From an uncultured Pelagibacteraceae bacterium (GTDB lineage Bacteria; Pseudomonadota; Alphaproteobacteria; Pelagibacterales; Pelagibacteraceae): 64,000 bases of DNA. The stretch spans positions 1 to 64,000 of the forward strand of contig CABZLO010000001.1 of the NCBI GenBank assembly GCA_902526595.1. Reading direction: 5' to 3'. The notes beneath the pieces are model-generated. The model did no database searches and was not told the DNA's origin. It saw only the letters and a list, made by a program, of their open reading frames with translations. Of the stretch, positions 48,547 through 56,830 are shown in pieces. Within the stretch, counting starts at the first letter, position 1. Each line of letters starts with the position of its first letter. Position numbers and translations under genes: made by a program.

Positions 48547-49458
48547 TTAATTAACAAAAAAAGAGCCTCTAATTCTCAACAATTCCCTACTTAATTCTTT
48601 ATTTTCTTTAAATGGTTTTCTCCCATGAAGCCAGAAATAATTATTAGCTATAACAGAATGACCGACTGGTAATTTAGTAATTACTTTATTTTTACTTTCC
48701 TCTAATGCGTCTGATAATTTTTGTAAAAAATTTCCCTGTTCCATATTTTTAGGTTCTGGAAACTGGTCTATATATGAGATTTTAGCTCTTCCTTCTTTAT
48801 CAAACGAAAAAACAGGATGTTCTACTTTATAATCAATATTTTTACTTTTAGGAGATCCCCAAATAAAATCTTGTTGTCCAACAGGATCATTAGATAAATC
48901 ATCACAATGCTCCCAATCATCTAAATGCAACATTGCAGTTTCACCACCCTGTACATTTTGTTCTTCTAATTTAGTCATAACTAACCAATCGGTAACTTCC
49001 TTTACATATGTCCCGTCCGTGTGCAAATCCATATTTCTGTAAGCTTTTCTCAAATAAGAGTCACTAGCATCTTCATGCTTTACATGGAATCTAGCATAAT
49101 ATTTTCCTGCCATTGAGTCATGATTTGGAATTCCAATTAAGTGAGCAATAGCAGTTGCCAATTTAACTAAAAATTTATCATTAGTTTTTGACGAAATATT
49201 TTTAGGACCAATAATAAAACAACCGGTTGATCTATCTCGGATTATAGAATTTACTAACTTGCTTAGTTTATTGTTAGTTAAATCGTCAAGACTTTTCGCA
49301 ATTGTAAATCTAGTAAATGGTTTAAGTTCTAGTGCAGTAAGATCAAATTTATTAAAAGGAAAAATTAATTTTTTTACGATTTCATCATCTAATTGAATAT
49401 TTAATATTCTACTAGAGTCTTTGTGATTGTGAACTTCTATACCCTCAATTTTTTCCAT
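48547..49458 (-). CDS. glaH: Glutarate 2-hydroxylase (CsiD/GlaH), Fe(II)/2OG-dependent
   Basis: LRKAYRNMDLHTDGTYVKEVTDWLVMTKLEEQNVQGGETAMLHLDDWEHC; HGRKPF with terminal RELLRIRGSF. Confidence 0.88.
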   Translation of the reverse strand: MEKIEGIEVHNHKDSSRILNIQLDDEIVKKLIFPFNKFDLTALELKPFTRFTIAKSLDDLTNNKLSKLVNSIIRDRSTGCFIIGPKNISSKTNDKFLVKLATAIAHLIGIPNHDSMAGKYYARFHVKHEDASDSYLRKAYRNMDLHTDGTYVKEVTDWLVMTKLEEQNVQGGETAMLHLDDWEHCDDLSNDPVGQQDFIWGSPKSKNIDYKVEHPVFSFDKEGRAKISYIDQFPEPKNMEQGNFLQKLSDALEESKNKVITKLPVGHSVIANNYFWLHGRKPFKENKELSRELLRIRGSFFVN

Positions 49459-49498
49459 ACTAAATTTTAAATTAACTTAAATAATAAATCAATTTGAA

Positions 49499-49822
49499 TT
49501 AAAAATAATTGTTAATTGCTGCCATACATAAGGCAGAAAAAACTGTGGGATAAACATAATTTTGTTTAGACACAAAAAAAACAACTAATGACAATACGAC
49601 AACAATTATTCTACTTAAATAACTTGCGTCAATAAGAACACCAGCAGGAAAGATAATTGTTCTCGCTATTAGTGCTGCTAAAGTTGCATAGGCTAAACAA
49701 TTAAACCATTTAAATAATTTTGAAGTTTCTTTAATTCCCTGTGAGCTTACAGCCCCAAGAAATCTTGAAATAAAAGTAGCTAATGAAGTAACTAAGATTG
49801 CATAAAAAATACTAACCGACAT
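49499..49822 (-). CDS. azlD: AzlD-family branched-chain amino acid exporter subunit
   Basis: About 107 aa with several TM; RFLG-like TFISRFLGAV; coupled to AzlC. Confidence 0.75.
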   Translation of the reverse strand: MSVSIFYAILVTSLATFISRFLGAVSSQGIKETSKLFKWFNCLAYATLAALIARTIIFPAGVLIDASYLSRIIVVVLSLVVFFVSKQNYVYPTVFSALCMAAINNYF

Positions 49823-50516
49823 TTAGCTCTCCTATTATGTAAGCTATTGTTCCACCAATTATACCTCCCAGTAAAATCGACCATTCTGGTGATAAAAAAT
49901 AAAAGATAGGTCCTAATATTGTTCCAAGTATAACTGACAATGTAATTTGAATTGTTTTTGAGGCCCCCACCATCATGCATAAAAAATACACTGGATTTAG
50001 AATAGCTAATCCCATCATCATATCTTTATTTAAATACTCTGAAAAATAAAAGCCTAAAAAAGTACCTAAAACTGCGACACTCCAAGTTGCGCTACCTATC
50101 CCAATCCAAAAATCAATTCTTTGTTCTTTGGGAACTGTCTTGTAGTTACTTTTCATTATCAGCCAAGCAGATACAGCAATGAAGTGACATGAAAAGTAGT
50201 ATTTCCATTTAGGTTGATTTTTATGCATCATTAGTGGAAACAAAGAAACTGCCATTGGGTAAAGTCTCGCATTAACAAACCAAACTGCTAAAAAAATATT
50301 TAGTAATGACGCTCCGACTAATAATGACTCCGCCATTACTAATGAACCTGGCAAAGCATAAGTTAACATTGTAGAAAAAATACTTTCTTGAATGTTAAAA
50401 CCTAAATTTTTAAGTAAAGCTCCTATAGCAATGAAACAACAACCTAAAGCAATTGCAGGACTGTCAGGTGCGAGAATTGATTTATATCCCTTGAAGAAAA
50501 ACTGCTTGTTAATCAT
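49812..50516 (-). CDS. azlC: AzlC-family exporter subunit
   Basis: GYKSILAPDSPAIALGCCFIAIGALLKNLGF…STMLTYALPGSLVMAESLL; multi-TM. Confidence 0.78.
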   Translation of the reverse strand: MINKQFFFKGYKSILAPDSPAIALGCCFIAIGALLKNLGFNIQESIFSTMLTYALPGSLVMAESLLVGASLLNIFLAVWFVNARLYPMAVSLFPLMMHKNQPKWKYYFSCHFIAVSAWLIMKSNYKTVPKEQRIDFWIGIGSATWSVAVLGTFLGFYFSEYLNKDMMMGLAILNPVYFLCMMVGASKTIQITLSVILGTILGPIFYFLSPEWSILLGGIIGGTIAYIIGELNVG

Positions 50517-51301
50517 TATCCGCCAAGGAATAGTCGACCAACATCAGGATTTTTAAGTAAATCATCTCCTTTGCCGGCGATAGCAGTTTCACCAGAAACT
50601 AAGACGTATCCTATATCTGCAAATTCTAATCCTTTTTTAGCATTTTGTTCAACAAGAATGATTGTTTTTTTTTCATTTTCCTGAAGATCTCTTAAAATTT
50701 CAAAAACCATATCGATGTATCTTGGTTCTAATCCAATCGATGGTTCGTCAACTAATAAAACTGATGGTTTCATAACAAGAGCTCTAGAAATTTCTAACAA
50801 TCTTCTCTCTCCTCCTGATAAAACTTTTGCTGGCTGATTTCTTCTATTTCTTAATCTTTCATATTTCTCAAAAATTCTTTCGGCTTCTTGATAAGACTCA
50901 TCTGAATTTTCTTTAATATATCCGCCCATTAATAAATTTTCCTCTACGGTCATGTCAGGAAATACTGAATTGTCTTGAAGTATATAAGCTATTCCTACAG
51001 ACTTTAATTTTTCTGCTGGTGTTAAATTTGTAATTTCTTTGCCATCAATTTCAATTTGACCTGAAAAAATATTAGTAAATCCATAAATAGAATGAAGTAT
51101 TGTAGATTTTCCTGCACCGTTTGGACCTATTAAACATAAAGACTGTGCCTTGTTCACAAATAAATCAAAATTATGCAAAATTTCCATTTTTCCATAACCA
51201 GCATTTAAACCTTTAATAGTCAAATGTATTTCACTTGGTGATAATTTTTTTAAATCCTCTGGACCAGGAGCTTTTCCTAATACTTCATATTGATTAGACA
51301 T
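50516..51301 (-). CDS. livF: LIV-type ABC ATPase LivF (second system)
   Basis: LIGPNGAGKSTILHSIYGF; VLSGGERRLLEISRALVM; LLVDEPSIGLEPRYID. Confidence 0.9.
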   Translation of the reverse strand: MSNQYEVLGKAPGPEDLKKLSPSEIHLTIKGLNAGYGKMEILHNFDLFVNKAQSLCLIGPNGAGKSTILHSIYGFTNIFSGQIEIDGKEITNLTPAEKLKSVGIAYILQDNSVFPDMTVEENLLMGGYIKENSDESYQEAERIFEKYERLRNRRNQPAKVLSGGERRLLEISRALVMKPSVLLVDEPSIGLEPRYIDMVFEILRDLQENEKKTIILVEQNAKKGLEFADIGYVLVSGETAIAGKGDDLLKNPDVGRLFLGG

Positions 51302-52041
51302 TATTGAGCTCCTAAATACGCGTCTATCACTCGCTTATCATTTTTAATTTCTTCAGGTGACCCATTGGCCAACATTTTACCATGTGCTAAACAGAAAATA
51401 TTTTCAGCAAGTTGCATAATTACTCTCATATTATGTTCGATAACTAAAAGAGTAATCCCAAAATCTTGGTTTACTTTAATTAGCCTATCTATAATTCCAT
51501 TAATCAATGTTGGATTAATCCCAGCTGTTGGCTCATCTAATAAAAGCATTTCTGGCTCATTCATTAGTGCCATAGCTAATTCTAATAATTTTTGTTGTCC
51601 AAAGGATAAATCCCCTGCTCTTAAATTTCTTTTTTGGTATAAACCCACAAAATTTAATAAATTTTCTGCCTTTTCTGTGAGTTCTTTAGGAATAGTTGAA
51701 AAGATCTTCATTAAACTCTCATCACTGCCTTTATGACTAATGAGCATATTTTCTACACAATTTAGCTTTCCATAAATTCTGGTTTGTTGAAAAGTTCTTA
51801 ACAATCCAAGTTTTGCAATAACTGGTACAGGTAGTTCTGAGACCTCTTTATCATTAAACTTAATTGAACCATTATCAATTGGGTATGTTCCAACTATTGA
51901 ATTAAATAATGTTGTTTTACCTGATCCATTAGGACCAATTAATCCAACTATTCTCCCTTTTTCAACATTCATTGAAATATCAACGTTAGCTTTAACACCA
52001 CCAAATGATTTACTTACGTTGCTTACTTCCAAAATACTCAT
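51301..52041 (-). CDS. livG: LIV-type ABC ATPase LivG (second system)
   Basis: LIGPNGSGKTTLFNSIVG; GDLSFGQQKLLELAMALM; LLLDEPTAGINP. Confidence 0.9.
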   Translation of the reverse strand: MSILEVSNVSKSFGGVKANVDISMNVEKGRIVGLIGPNGSGKTTLFNSIVGTYPIDNGSIKFNDKEVSELPVPVIAKLGLLRTFQQTRIYGKLNCVENMLISHKGSDESLMKIFSTIPKELTEKAENLLNFVGLYQKRNLRAGDLSFGQQKLLELAMALMNEPEMLLLDEPTAGINPTLINGIIDRLIKVNQDFGITLLVIEHNMRVIMQLAENIFCLAHGKMLANGSPEEIKNDKRVIDAYLGAQ

Positions 52042-53090
52042 TTAAGCTCCACCTGTGCCTTACGATCTTTTTCATCTACAACCTCGCCAAATCTTTCAGG
52101 GTATTTTTCTCTTAACCATCCCATTATCCCCTCTGGGAAATAAATAACGATAACTACAATTAAAACTCCAAGCGCAACATATTGCCAACCTAAAAAGAAT
52201 GTCCAAAAACCTTCTTTAAAAATATGAAACACTGTTGCACCAATTATTGGTCCCCAAAGAGTTCCTTTCCCTCCTAAGATTGCCATTAAAACCATGAAAA
52301 CTCCCATCTCTCTTCCATCAAAAGCAACATCAGTTGAATCAATATATCCAACTAGGCCACCCATAATTCCTCCAGCAAGACCACAAAAGAAAGCTGATAT
52401 CATCCAACCAACTATTTTATATTTCATTGTTTGAATTCCCATGGCCTCAGCCTTATCTTCATTATCCCTAATTGCATTTAATATTAATTTAAATCTAGTT
52501 GTGTAAATTCCTCTGACAGCTATGAAAGTAAGTATTAAAACAAAAAAGCTTAGAAAATAAAAAAATTCACCTCGTGATTCTAAACTTCCTACATCAGGAA
52601 AAGGTGGAGTTGTGAAACCTTGTCCAGCTCCAATGATTTCAATTCCTCCAGAAATCTCACCTGCTGCAACACCCAAACCTAATGTACAAATGGCAAAATA
52701 ATGCCCTCTAAGTCCTAAAATAGAATATCCAATTAAACCTGCTACAATTGTTGGTACCACTGCAGCAACTATTAGCCCAACAGCCATCCCTTGAAAAAAT
52801 TGTGCTGGAGTATGTACAAATGTTTTTTCACCACCACTTTCAGTCCATTCAGCTAGTGGGAAAAACATACCAACCTGGACAGAGGCACATAAATACATAC
52901 CGAGGCCATAAAAGAGTATATTTCCAAATGAGTTATACCCCATTTCACCACCTTGAATATTCCATGTAGTTGCTAAAACTATTAATACACAAAGGATAGA
53001 TAACTGTACTTTGAAAGCTGGAAACAAGAATGGAGCGGCTATACCAAAAATTAAAATTCCACTATATAAGAGTATATTATTTTTGTTCAT
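52038..53090 (-). CDS. livM: LIV-type ABC permease LivM (second system)
   Basis: LGLRGHYFAICTLGLGVAAGEI; AIRDNEDKAEAMGIQTMKYKIVGW. Confidence 0.88.
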   Translation of the reverse strand: MNKNNILLYSGILIFGIAAPFLFPAFKVQLSILCVLIVLATTWNIQGGEMGYNSFGNILFYGLGMYLCASVQVGMFFPLAEWTESGGEKTFVHTPAQFFQGMAVGLIVAAVVPTIVAGLIGYSILGLRGHYFAICTLGLGVAAGEISGGIEIIGAGQGFTTPPFPDVGSLESRGEFFYFLSFFVLILTFIAVRGIYTTRFKLILNAIRDNEDKAEAMGIQTMKYKIVGWMISAFFCGLAGGIMGGLVGYIDSTDVAFDGREMGVFMVLMAILGGKGTLWGPIIGATVFHIFKEGFWTFFLGWQYVALGVLIVVIVIYFPEGIMGWLREKYPERFGEVVDEKDRKAQVELK

Positions 53091-53259
53091 AAAGATTTAA
53101 TATTTTGTTTCTAAAATTTTGGTTTATAGTAAAATAATGTCCATCTTCCTCATGAACACTTGAGCCATTTGAATGATATTCATCTAAATGTTTCTTAAAT
53201 TTAACTATATCTACTTCTATTAATTTACCTTGGTTGTCTTTAATTTTTACCTTTCTCAT
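53077..53259 (-). CDS. 60-aa soluble protein of unknown function between livH and livM
   Basis: Starts in a 4-nt overlap with the livH stop and ends 14 nt inside livM: MRKVKIKDNQGKLIEVDIVKFKKHLDEYHSNGSSVHEEDGHYFTINQNFRNKILNLYEQK. Confidence 0.6.
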   Translation of the reverse strand: MRKVKIKDNQGKLIEVDIVKFKKHLDEYHSNGSSVHEEDGHYFTINQNFRNKILNLYEQK

Positions 53260-54149
53260 TTCAAGTACTCTCTTTTTCTAGAAAGTTTAAATCTTCTATA
53301 TACTAGAATTAGCACTAATAATAAAAATACTGATCCAATTCTAAATTCGGTACCAAGTATATAATCTGCAAATTCTTCAAATACGCCTAAACCCATACCT
53401 GACATTGCAACGCCAGGTAAATTTCCTAATCCTGCAATAATAACAATCATAAAAGATCTTATTGTATAAGGAAGTCCCATATAAGGGTGAATTGTAAAAG
53501 TAATTGAAATTAGTGCTCCAGCAACACCACAAAGAGCTGCATTAATTCCAAAAGTTGCTGCATAAACTTTTTCTGTATCAACACCTAAAATCTTTGCTGC
53601 TCTTGCATTTTGGGCTGTAGCTCTAATTGCACGACCAAGCTTAGATTTTTTCATGTAAATTACTAAACAAATTGCGAATAAAATGCTTATAAAAGCTGAA
53701 AATATTTTTGAATTTGGTAGCACTACATTACTGTTAAATAACATAGTTGTTCCATAATCTGAATTTGCGAGAACAACGTCTGCTCCAAATGCAAAGTTCA
53801 TTAATTGCATGAACAGAATACTTATTCCAAATGTTGCTAAGATAGATATAAACAAATCTCTATCGACGACTTTATTAATTACAAGTTTGTAAATTGCAAT
53901 ACCTACAAAAAACATTATTATTGGTGACACAATCACTCCCCATGCAGGGTGGATACCGTAAAGATACATAAAATAAGCAATGTATCCTCCTAAAATAACA
54001 AGATCTCCTTGAGCAATATTGATTATATTCATTACTCCCCATTGAAGTGCCATACCATATGCAATCAATGCAAATAAAATTCCAAGTAAAATTCCGTCCA
54101 AGCATGCTTGAACAGAAATCATTGGATATTGGAAGACCATGAAATCCAT
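53256..54149 (-). CDS. livH: LIV-type ABC permease LivH (second system)
   Basis: LDGILLGILFALIAYGMALQWGVMNIINIAQGDLVILGGYIAYF. Confidence 0.9.
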   Translation of the reverse strand: MDFMVFQYPMISVQACLDGILLGILFALIAYGMALQWGVMNIINIAQGDLVILGGYIAYFMYLYGIHPAWGVIVSPIIMFFVGIAIYKLVINKVVDRDLFISILATFGISILFMQLMNFAFGADVVLANSDYGTTMLFNSNVVLPNSKIFSAFISILFAICLVIYMKKSKLGRAIRATAQNARAAKILGVDTEKVYAATFGINAALCGVAGALISITFTIHPYMGLPYTIRSFMIVIIAGLGNLPGVAMSGMGLGVFEEFADYILGTEFRIGSVFLLLVLILVYRRFKLSRKREYLK

Positions 54150-54161
54150 AATGAATCCTAT

Positions 54162-54200
54162 AAAAAATACCCCCTATATATATTATATTAGGGGGTATTT
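54162..54200 (-). terminator. Rho-independent terminator between binding protein and permeases
   Basis: AAATACCCCCTA / TAGGGGGTATTT 12-bp stem, minus-strand U-tract at 54162-54167. Confidence 0.88.
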
Positions 54201-54211
54201 ATAGATTTGTT

Positions 54212-55450
54212 TTATCTTTGAGACCAAGAAGGAATGGGGTGAATCAATTTAGCTGAAGCCCATTTTGTTGGAGCAACAACTTTGTTTTCACATTTTCCAC
54301 CATCGTCACACATAACTTGGAAAAGTACCATTGGCTTATCAACATTCTGACCACCTGATGCAAATTTTATATTTCCATAAAAAGTTTGCATATTAGTAGC
54401 TGCAAGAGCATCCCTTACTTTCTTTTGATCAAAAGAATTTGCTCTTTCAAATGCATCTTTAAATACCAATAGAGCAGCTGATGATTCTGCTGCTTGATAT
54501 GGAGGCGCATAACCAAACTCTTTAGTAAAGTCTGCGTCATAAGTCATACCATCTTTAAAGAAGTCATCTTTATAAGTTAGTGTTTTGTGCCACTGAGAAG
54601 CACATAAAGCATATTGTGAGTTTTTACCATGTTGCTTTGATAATTTAGCAGCATCACAGTGAGTCATAGCTAACATTGGAACATCTACTTTCATCTCAGA
54701 AATTTGTCTGATAGCAGTTAGAGCGCCTTTTGTATGACCTGAAACAACTAAAACATCTGGTTTCATTTGCTTCACTTTTACTAAAGTAGCTGCCATATCA
54801 TTAAGCTCTTTTGGCAATTTATCATCAATTACCTTTTTAGAGCCAGTTCTTTTAATTGCATCTAAAACTCCAAGTCTTACGTCTTGAGAAAACGCATCTT
54901 GCTCAAATGCCATTGCAACAGTTACTGGTTTTCCGTTATTCTTTTCAACTGCTAAATCAATAGCAACATCAAGATATAAATTAGCTGGAGCTAAAACTGC
55001 AAATAGATATTTGTAACCTTTTGTAAACAAAGATCTAGACGCGCCGTTTGCTTCTACCATTGGAACACCATACTTTTCTGTAACTGGAGCTATTGCTTTA
55101 GTTAATCCTGAACTGTATGGACCAAGCATAAACTCAACACCATCTTGTGAAATTAATCTTTCAGCAAGTTGAGCTGCTCTTTTTGGGTTTGATTCATCAT
55201 CATAATAAATAATGTCAAACTTATAAGTTTTACCACCAACTTTAACACCACCCATGCTGTTAATTCTATCAACGGCCATGTTGTAACCATTTTGAGTATG
55301 AACACCATTTGAAGAGTATTTTCCAGTTAATGAAATTGCTGCACCTAAAACAATTTTATCTCCTACAACTTTCGCAAATGATACGACTGATGTTGATAAT
55401 AAAATTACAGCTGCAGAAATAAAACTTATGATTATTTTATTTATTTTCAT
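54212..55450 (-). CDS. LIV-type amino-acid/amide substrate-binding protein
   Basis: Signal peptide; IVLGAAISLTGKYSSNGVHTQNGYNMAVDRINSMGGVKVGGKTYKFDIIYYDDESNPKRAAQLAERLI. Confidence 0.9.
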   Translation of the reverse strand: MKINKIIISFISAAVILLSTSVVSFAKVVGDKIVLGAAISLTGKYSSNGVHTQNGYNMAVDRINSMGGVKVGGKTYKFDIIYYDDESNPKRAAQLAERLISQDGVEFMLGPYSSGLTKAIAPVTEKYGVPMVEANGASRSLFTKGYKYLFAVLAPANLYLDVAIDLAVEKNNGKPVTVAMAFEQDAFSQDVRLGVLDAIKRTGSKKVIDDKLPKELNDMAATLVKVKQMKPDVLVVSGHTKGALTAIRQISEMKVDVPMLAMTHCDAAKLSKQHGKNSQYALCASQWHKTLTYKDDFFKDGMTYDADFTKEFGYAPPYQAAESSAALLVFKDAFERANSFDQKKVRDALAATNMQTFYGNIKFASGGQNVDKPMVLFQVMCDDGGKCENKVVAPTKWASAKLIHPIPSWSQR

Positions 55451-55540
55451 TTTTATTTCCTCTTGTTATTAATTAATTAATAATTAATTTAATAAACAAA
55501 TCTCTCTAATTGCAAGTGGCAATAAAGACCTCTGAATTAG

Positions 55541-56155
55541 TTAGTATTGTTGCGTTACAACGATAATTACTGCAATAATTACCAACACACTCGCTGAAAT
55601 TGTATTAATTGTTCTTGGTTTGGTATTGATCCAAGTAATTAGCTTTTGTGCAAGTAAAGCATAACCAATTAGCGATAAAAAATCTAAAACAACATAAGTT
55701 GTAATTAAAATTAAAAATTGAATCAAATAATTACCATTAAAATCTATAAACTGTGGAAAAATTAGTGGAAAGAACATCCAAGCTTTTGGACTAGTTCCAG
55801 CAACTAGAAAGCCATCTTTAAAAAAAGAAAAGAAACTTTTTGAGAAATCTTTATTAGTATTAATTTTTTTAGGTCGAGAATTATAAATATCAAATGCTAA
55901 ATATAAAATATAAACAACACCAATCCATTTAAATATATTTAAAAAATTTGAATTTTCTGAAAAGAAAGATCCAATCACAAAAATTACTAAAGTGGCTTGA
56001 ATGATATTAGCAGTAATATCTCCCAACGCAGTCCAAACACATTTTTGAACTCCATAATTCATAGAATATGAAACAATTACAATTCGTGGTGGCCCTGGAG
56101 TAATAAATAAAAATAGAATTATTTGTAAAAATAAAAAGTAATTAAGGGGAAGCAT
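55541..56155 (-). CDS. LysE family translocator
   Basis: LFITPGPPRIVIVSYSMNYGVQKCVWTALGDITANI; multi-TM. Confidence 0.8.
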   Translation of the reverse strand: MLPLNYFLFLQIILFLFITPGPPRIVIVSYSMNYGVQKCVWTALGDITANIIQATLVIFVIGSFFSENSNFLNIFKWIGVVYILYLAFDIYNSRPKKINTNKDFSKSFFSFFKDGFLVAGTSPKAWMFFPLIFPQFIDFNGNYLIQFLILITTYVVLDFLSLIGYALLAQKLITWINTKPRTINTISASVLVIIAVIIVVTQQY

Positions 56156-56207
56156 TTAAGGATAGTCCTTAAAAACCGGGAGCTAAAGATGGCTAAGAAG
56201 GACTATC
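56156..56207. promoter_or_regulatory. Candidate leader RNA of lysE or paired operator in divergent intergenic region
   Basis: 10-mer GATAGTCCTT (56161-56170) inverted as AAGGACTATC (56198-56207), plus the perfect palindrome TTAAGGA-TAG-TCCTTAA (56156-56172) that covers the lysE SD (minus AAGGA). Confidence 0.5.
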
Positions 56208-56270
56208 TTTTACATAATATCAGAGGCCAAAAAAAATGCATTAAATTTTTATTTCAATTATAAAGGGTTT

Positions 56271-56567
56271 ATGAAAAAAAAAGGTCGCATTCCTGTCACT
56301 CGAGTCAAAAATCCTGAACCAGAAATAACTGACCCAGATTGGGTCATTTGGGCAGCTTGGGCAGATCGGATTACTTTTGAAGAAATAGAAAAAAAAACTG
56401 GAAAAACAGAGTCTGAAGTAATCAGGATTATGAGAAGATCTATTAAACCAGCTTCTTTTAGATTATGGAGAAAAAGAGTTAACCAAAAAAGTATAAAACA
56501 CAGAAAAAAGTTTGAATACTCTAGAAAAGAAATTACTAGTAAAATAAAAAAAGGTGACTATTTATAA
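56271..56567 (+). CDS. TIGR03643-like small protein
   Basis: TDPDWVIWAAWADRITFEEIEKKTGKTESEVIRIMRRSIKPASFRLWRKRV. Confidence 0.75.
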   Translation: MKKKGRIPVTRVKNPEPEITDPDWVIWAAWADRITFEEIEKKTGKTESEVIRIMRRSIKPASFRLWRKRVNQKSIKHRKKFEYSRKEITSKIKKGDYL

Positions 56568-56570
56568 ATA

Positions 56571-56828
56571 ATGAAAAAAATTACAATATACACAGGTCCA
56601 TTTTGTAATTACTGCGATGCAGCAAAAAGATTGCTTGCTAGAAATAATGCACCTTATAATGAAATAGATATTTCAAAAGTTGACGGTGCTATGGATGAAA
56701 TGATTAAAAAAGCTAATGGCAAAAGAACAATTCCTCAAATTTTTTTTGATGACGAGCATATAGGAGGTTATGATGAAACAAGAGCCTTGGAAAAAGAAAA
56801 TAAACTTTTAGAAAAATTAAATAATTAA
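56571..56828 (+). CDS. grxC: Glutaredoxin (GrxC-like)
   Basis: ITIYTGPFCNYCDAAKRLLARNNAPYNEIDI; CNYC active site; TIPQIFFDDEHIGGYDE. Confidence 0.9.
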   Translation: MKKITIYTGPFCNYCDAAKRLLARNNAPYNEIDISKVDGAMDEMIKKANGKRTIPQIFFDDEHIGGYDETRALEKENKLLEKLNN

Positions 56829-56830
56829 TT

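Noticed and set aside
49792-49980. 62-aa minus ORF spanning the azlC/azlD overlap
   Set aside because: Out-of-frame with both AzlC and AzlD which explain the sequence; no domain.
53875-54105. 76-aa Cys-rich ORF in the same strand as livH
   Set aside because: Alternate frame inside the well-supported LivH permease.
55455-55497. TTAATTAATTAATAATTAATT tandem TTAA repeats before SBP2
   Set aside because: Low-complexity AT spacer between a possible promoter and the RBS; no specific function supportable.
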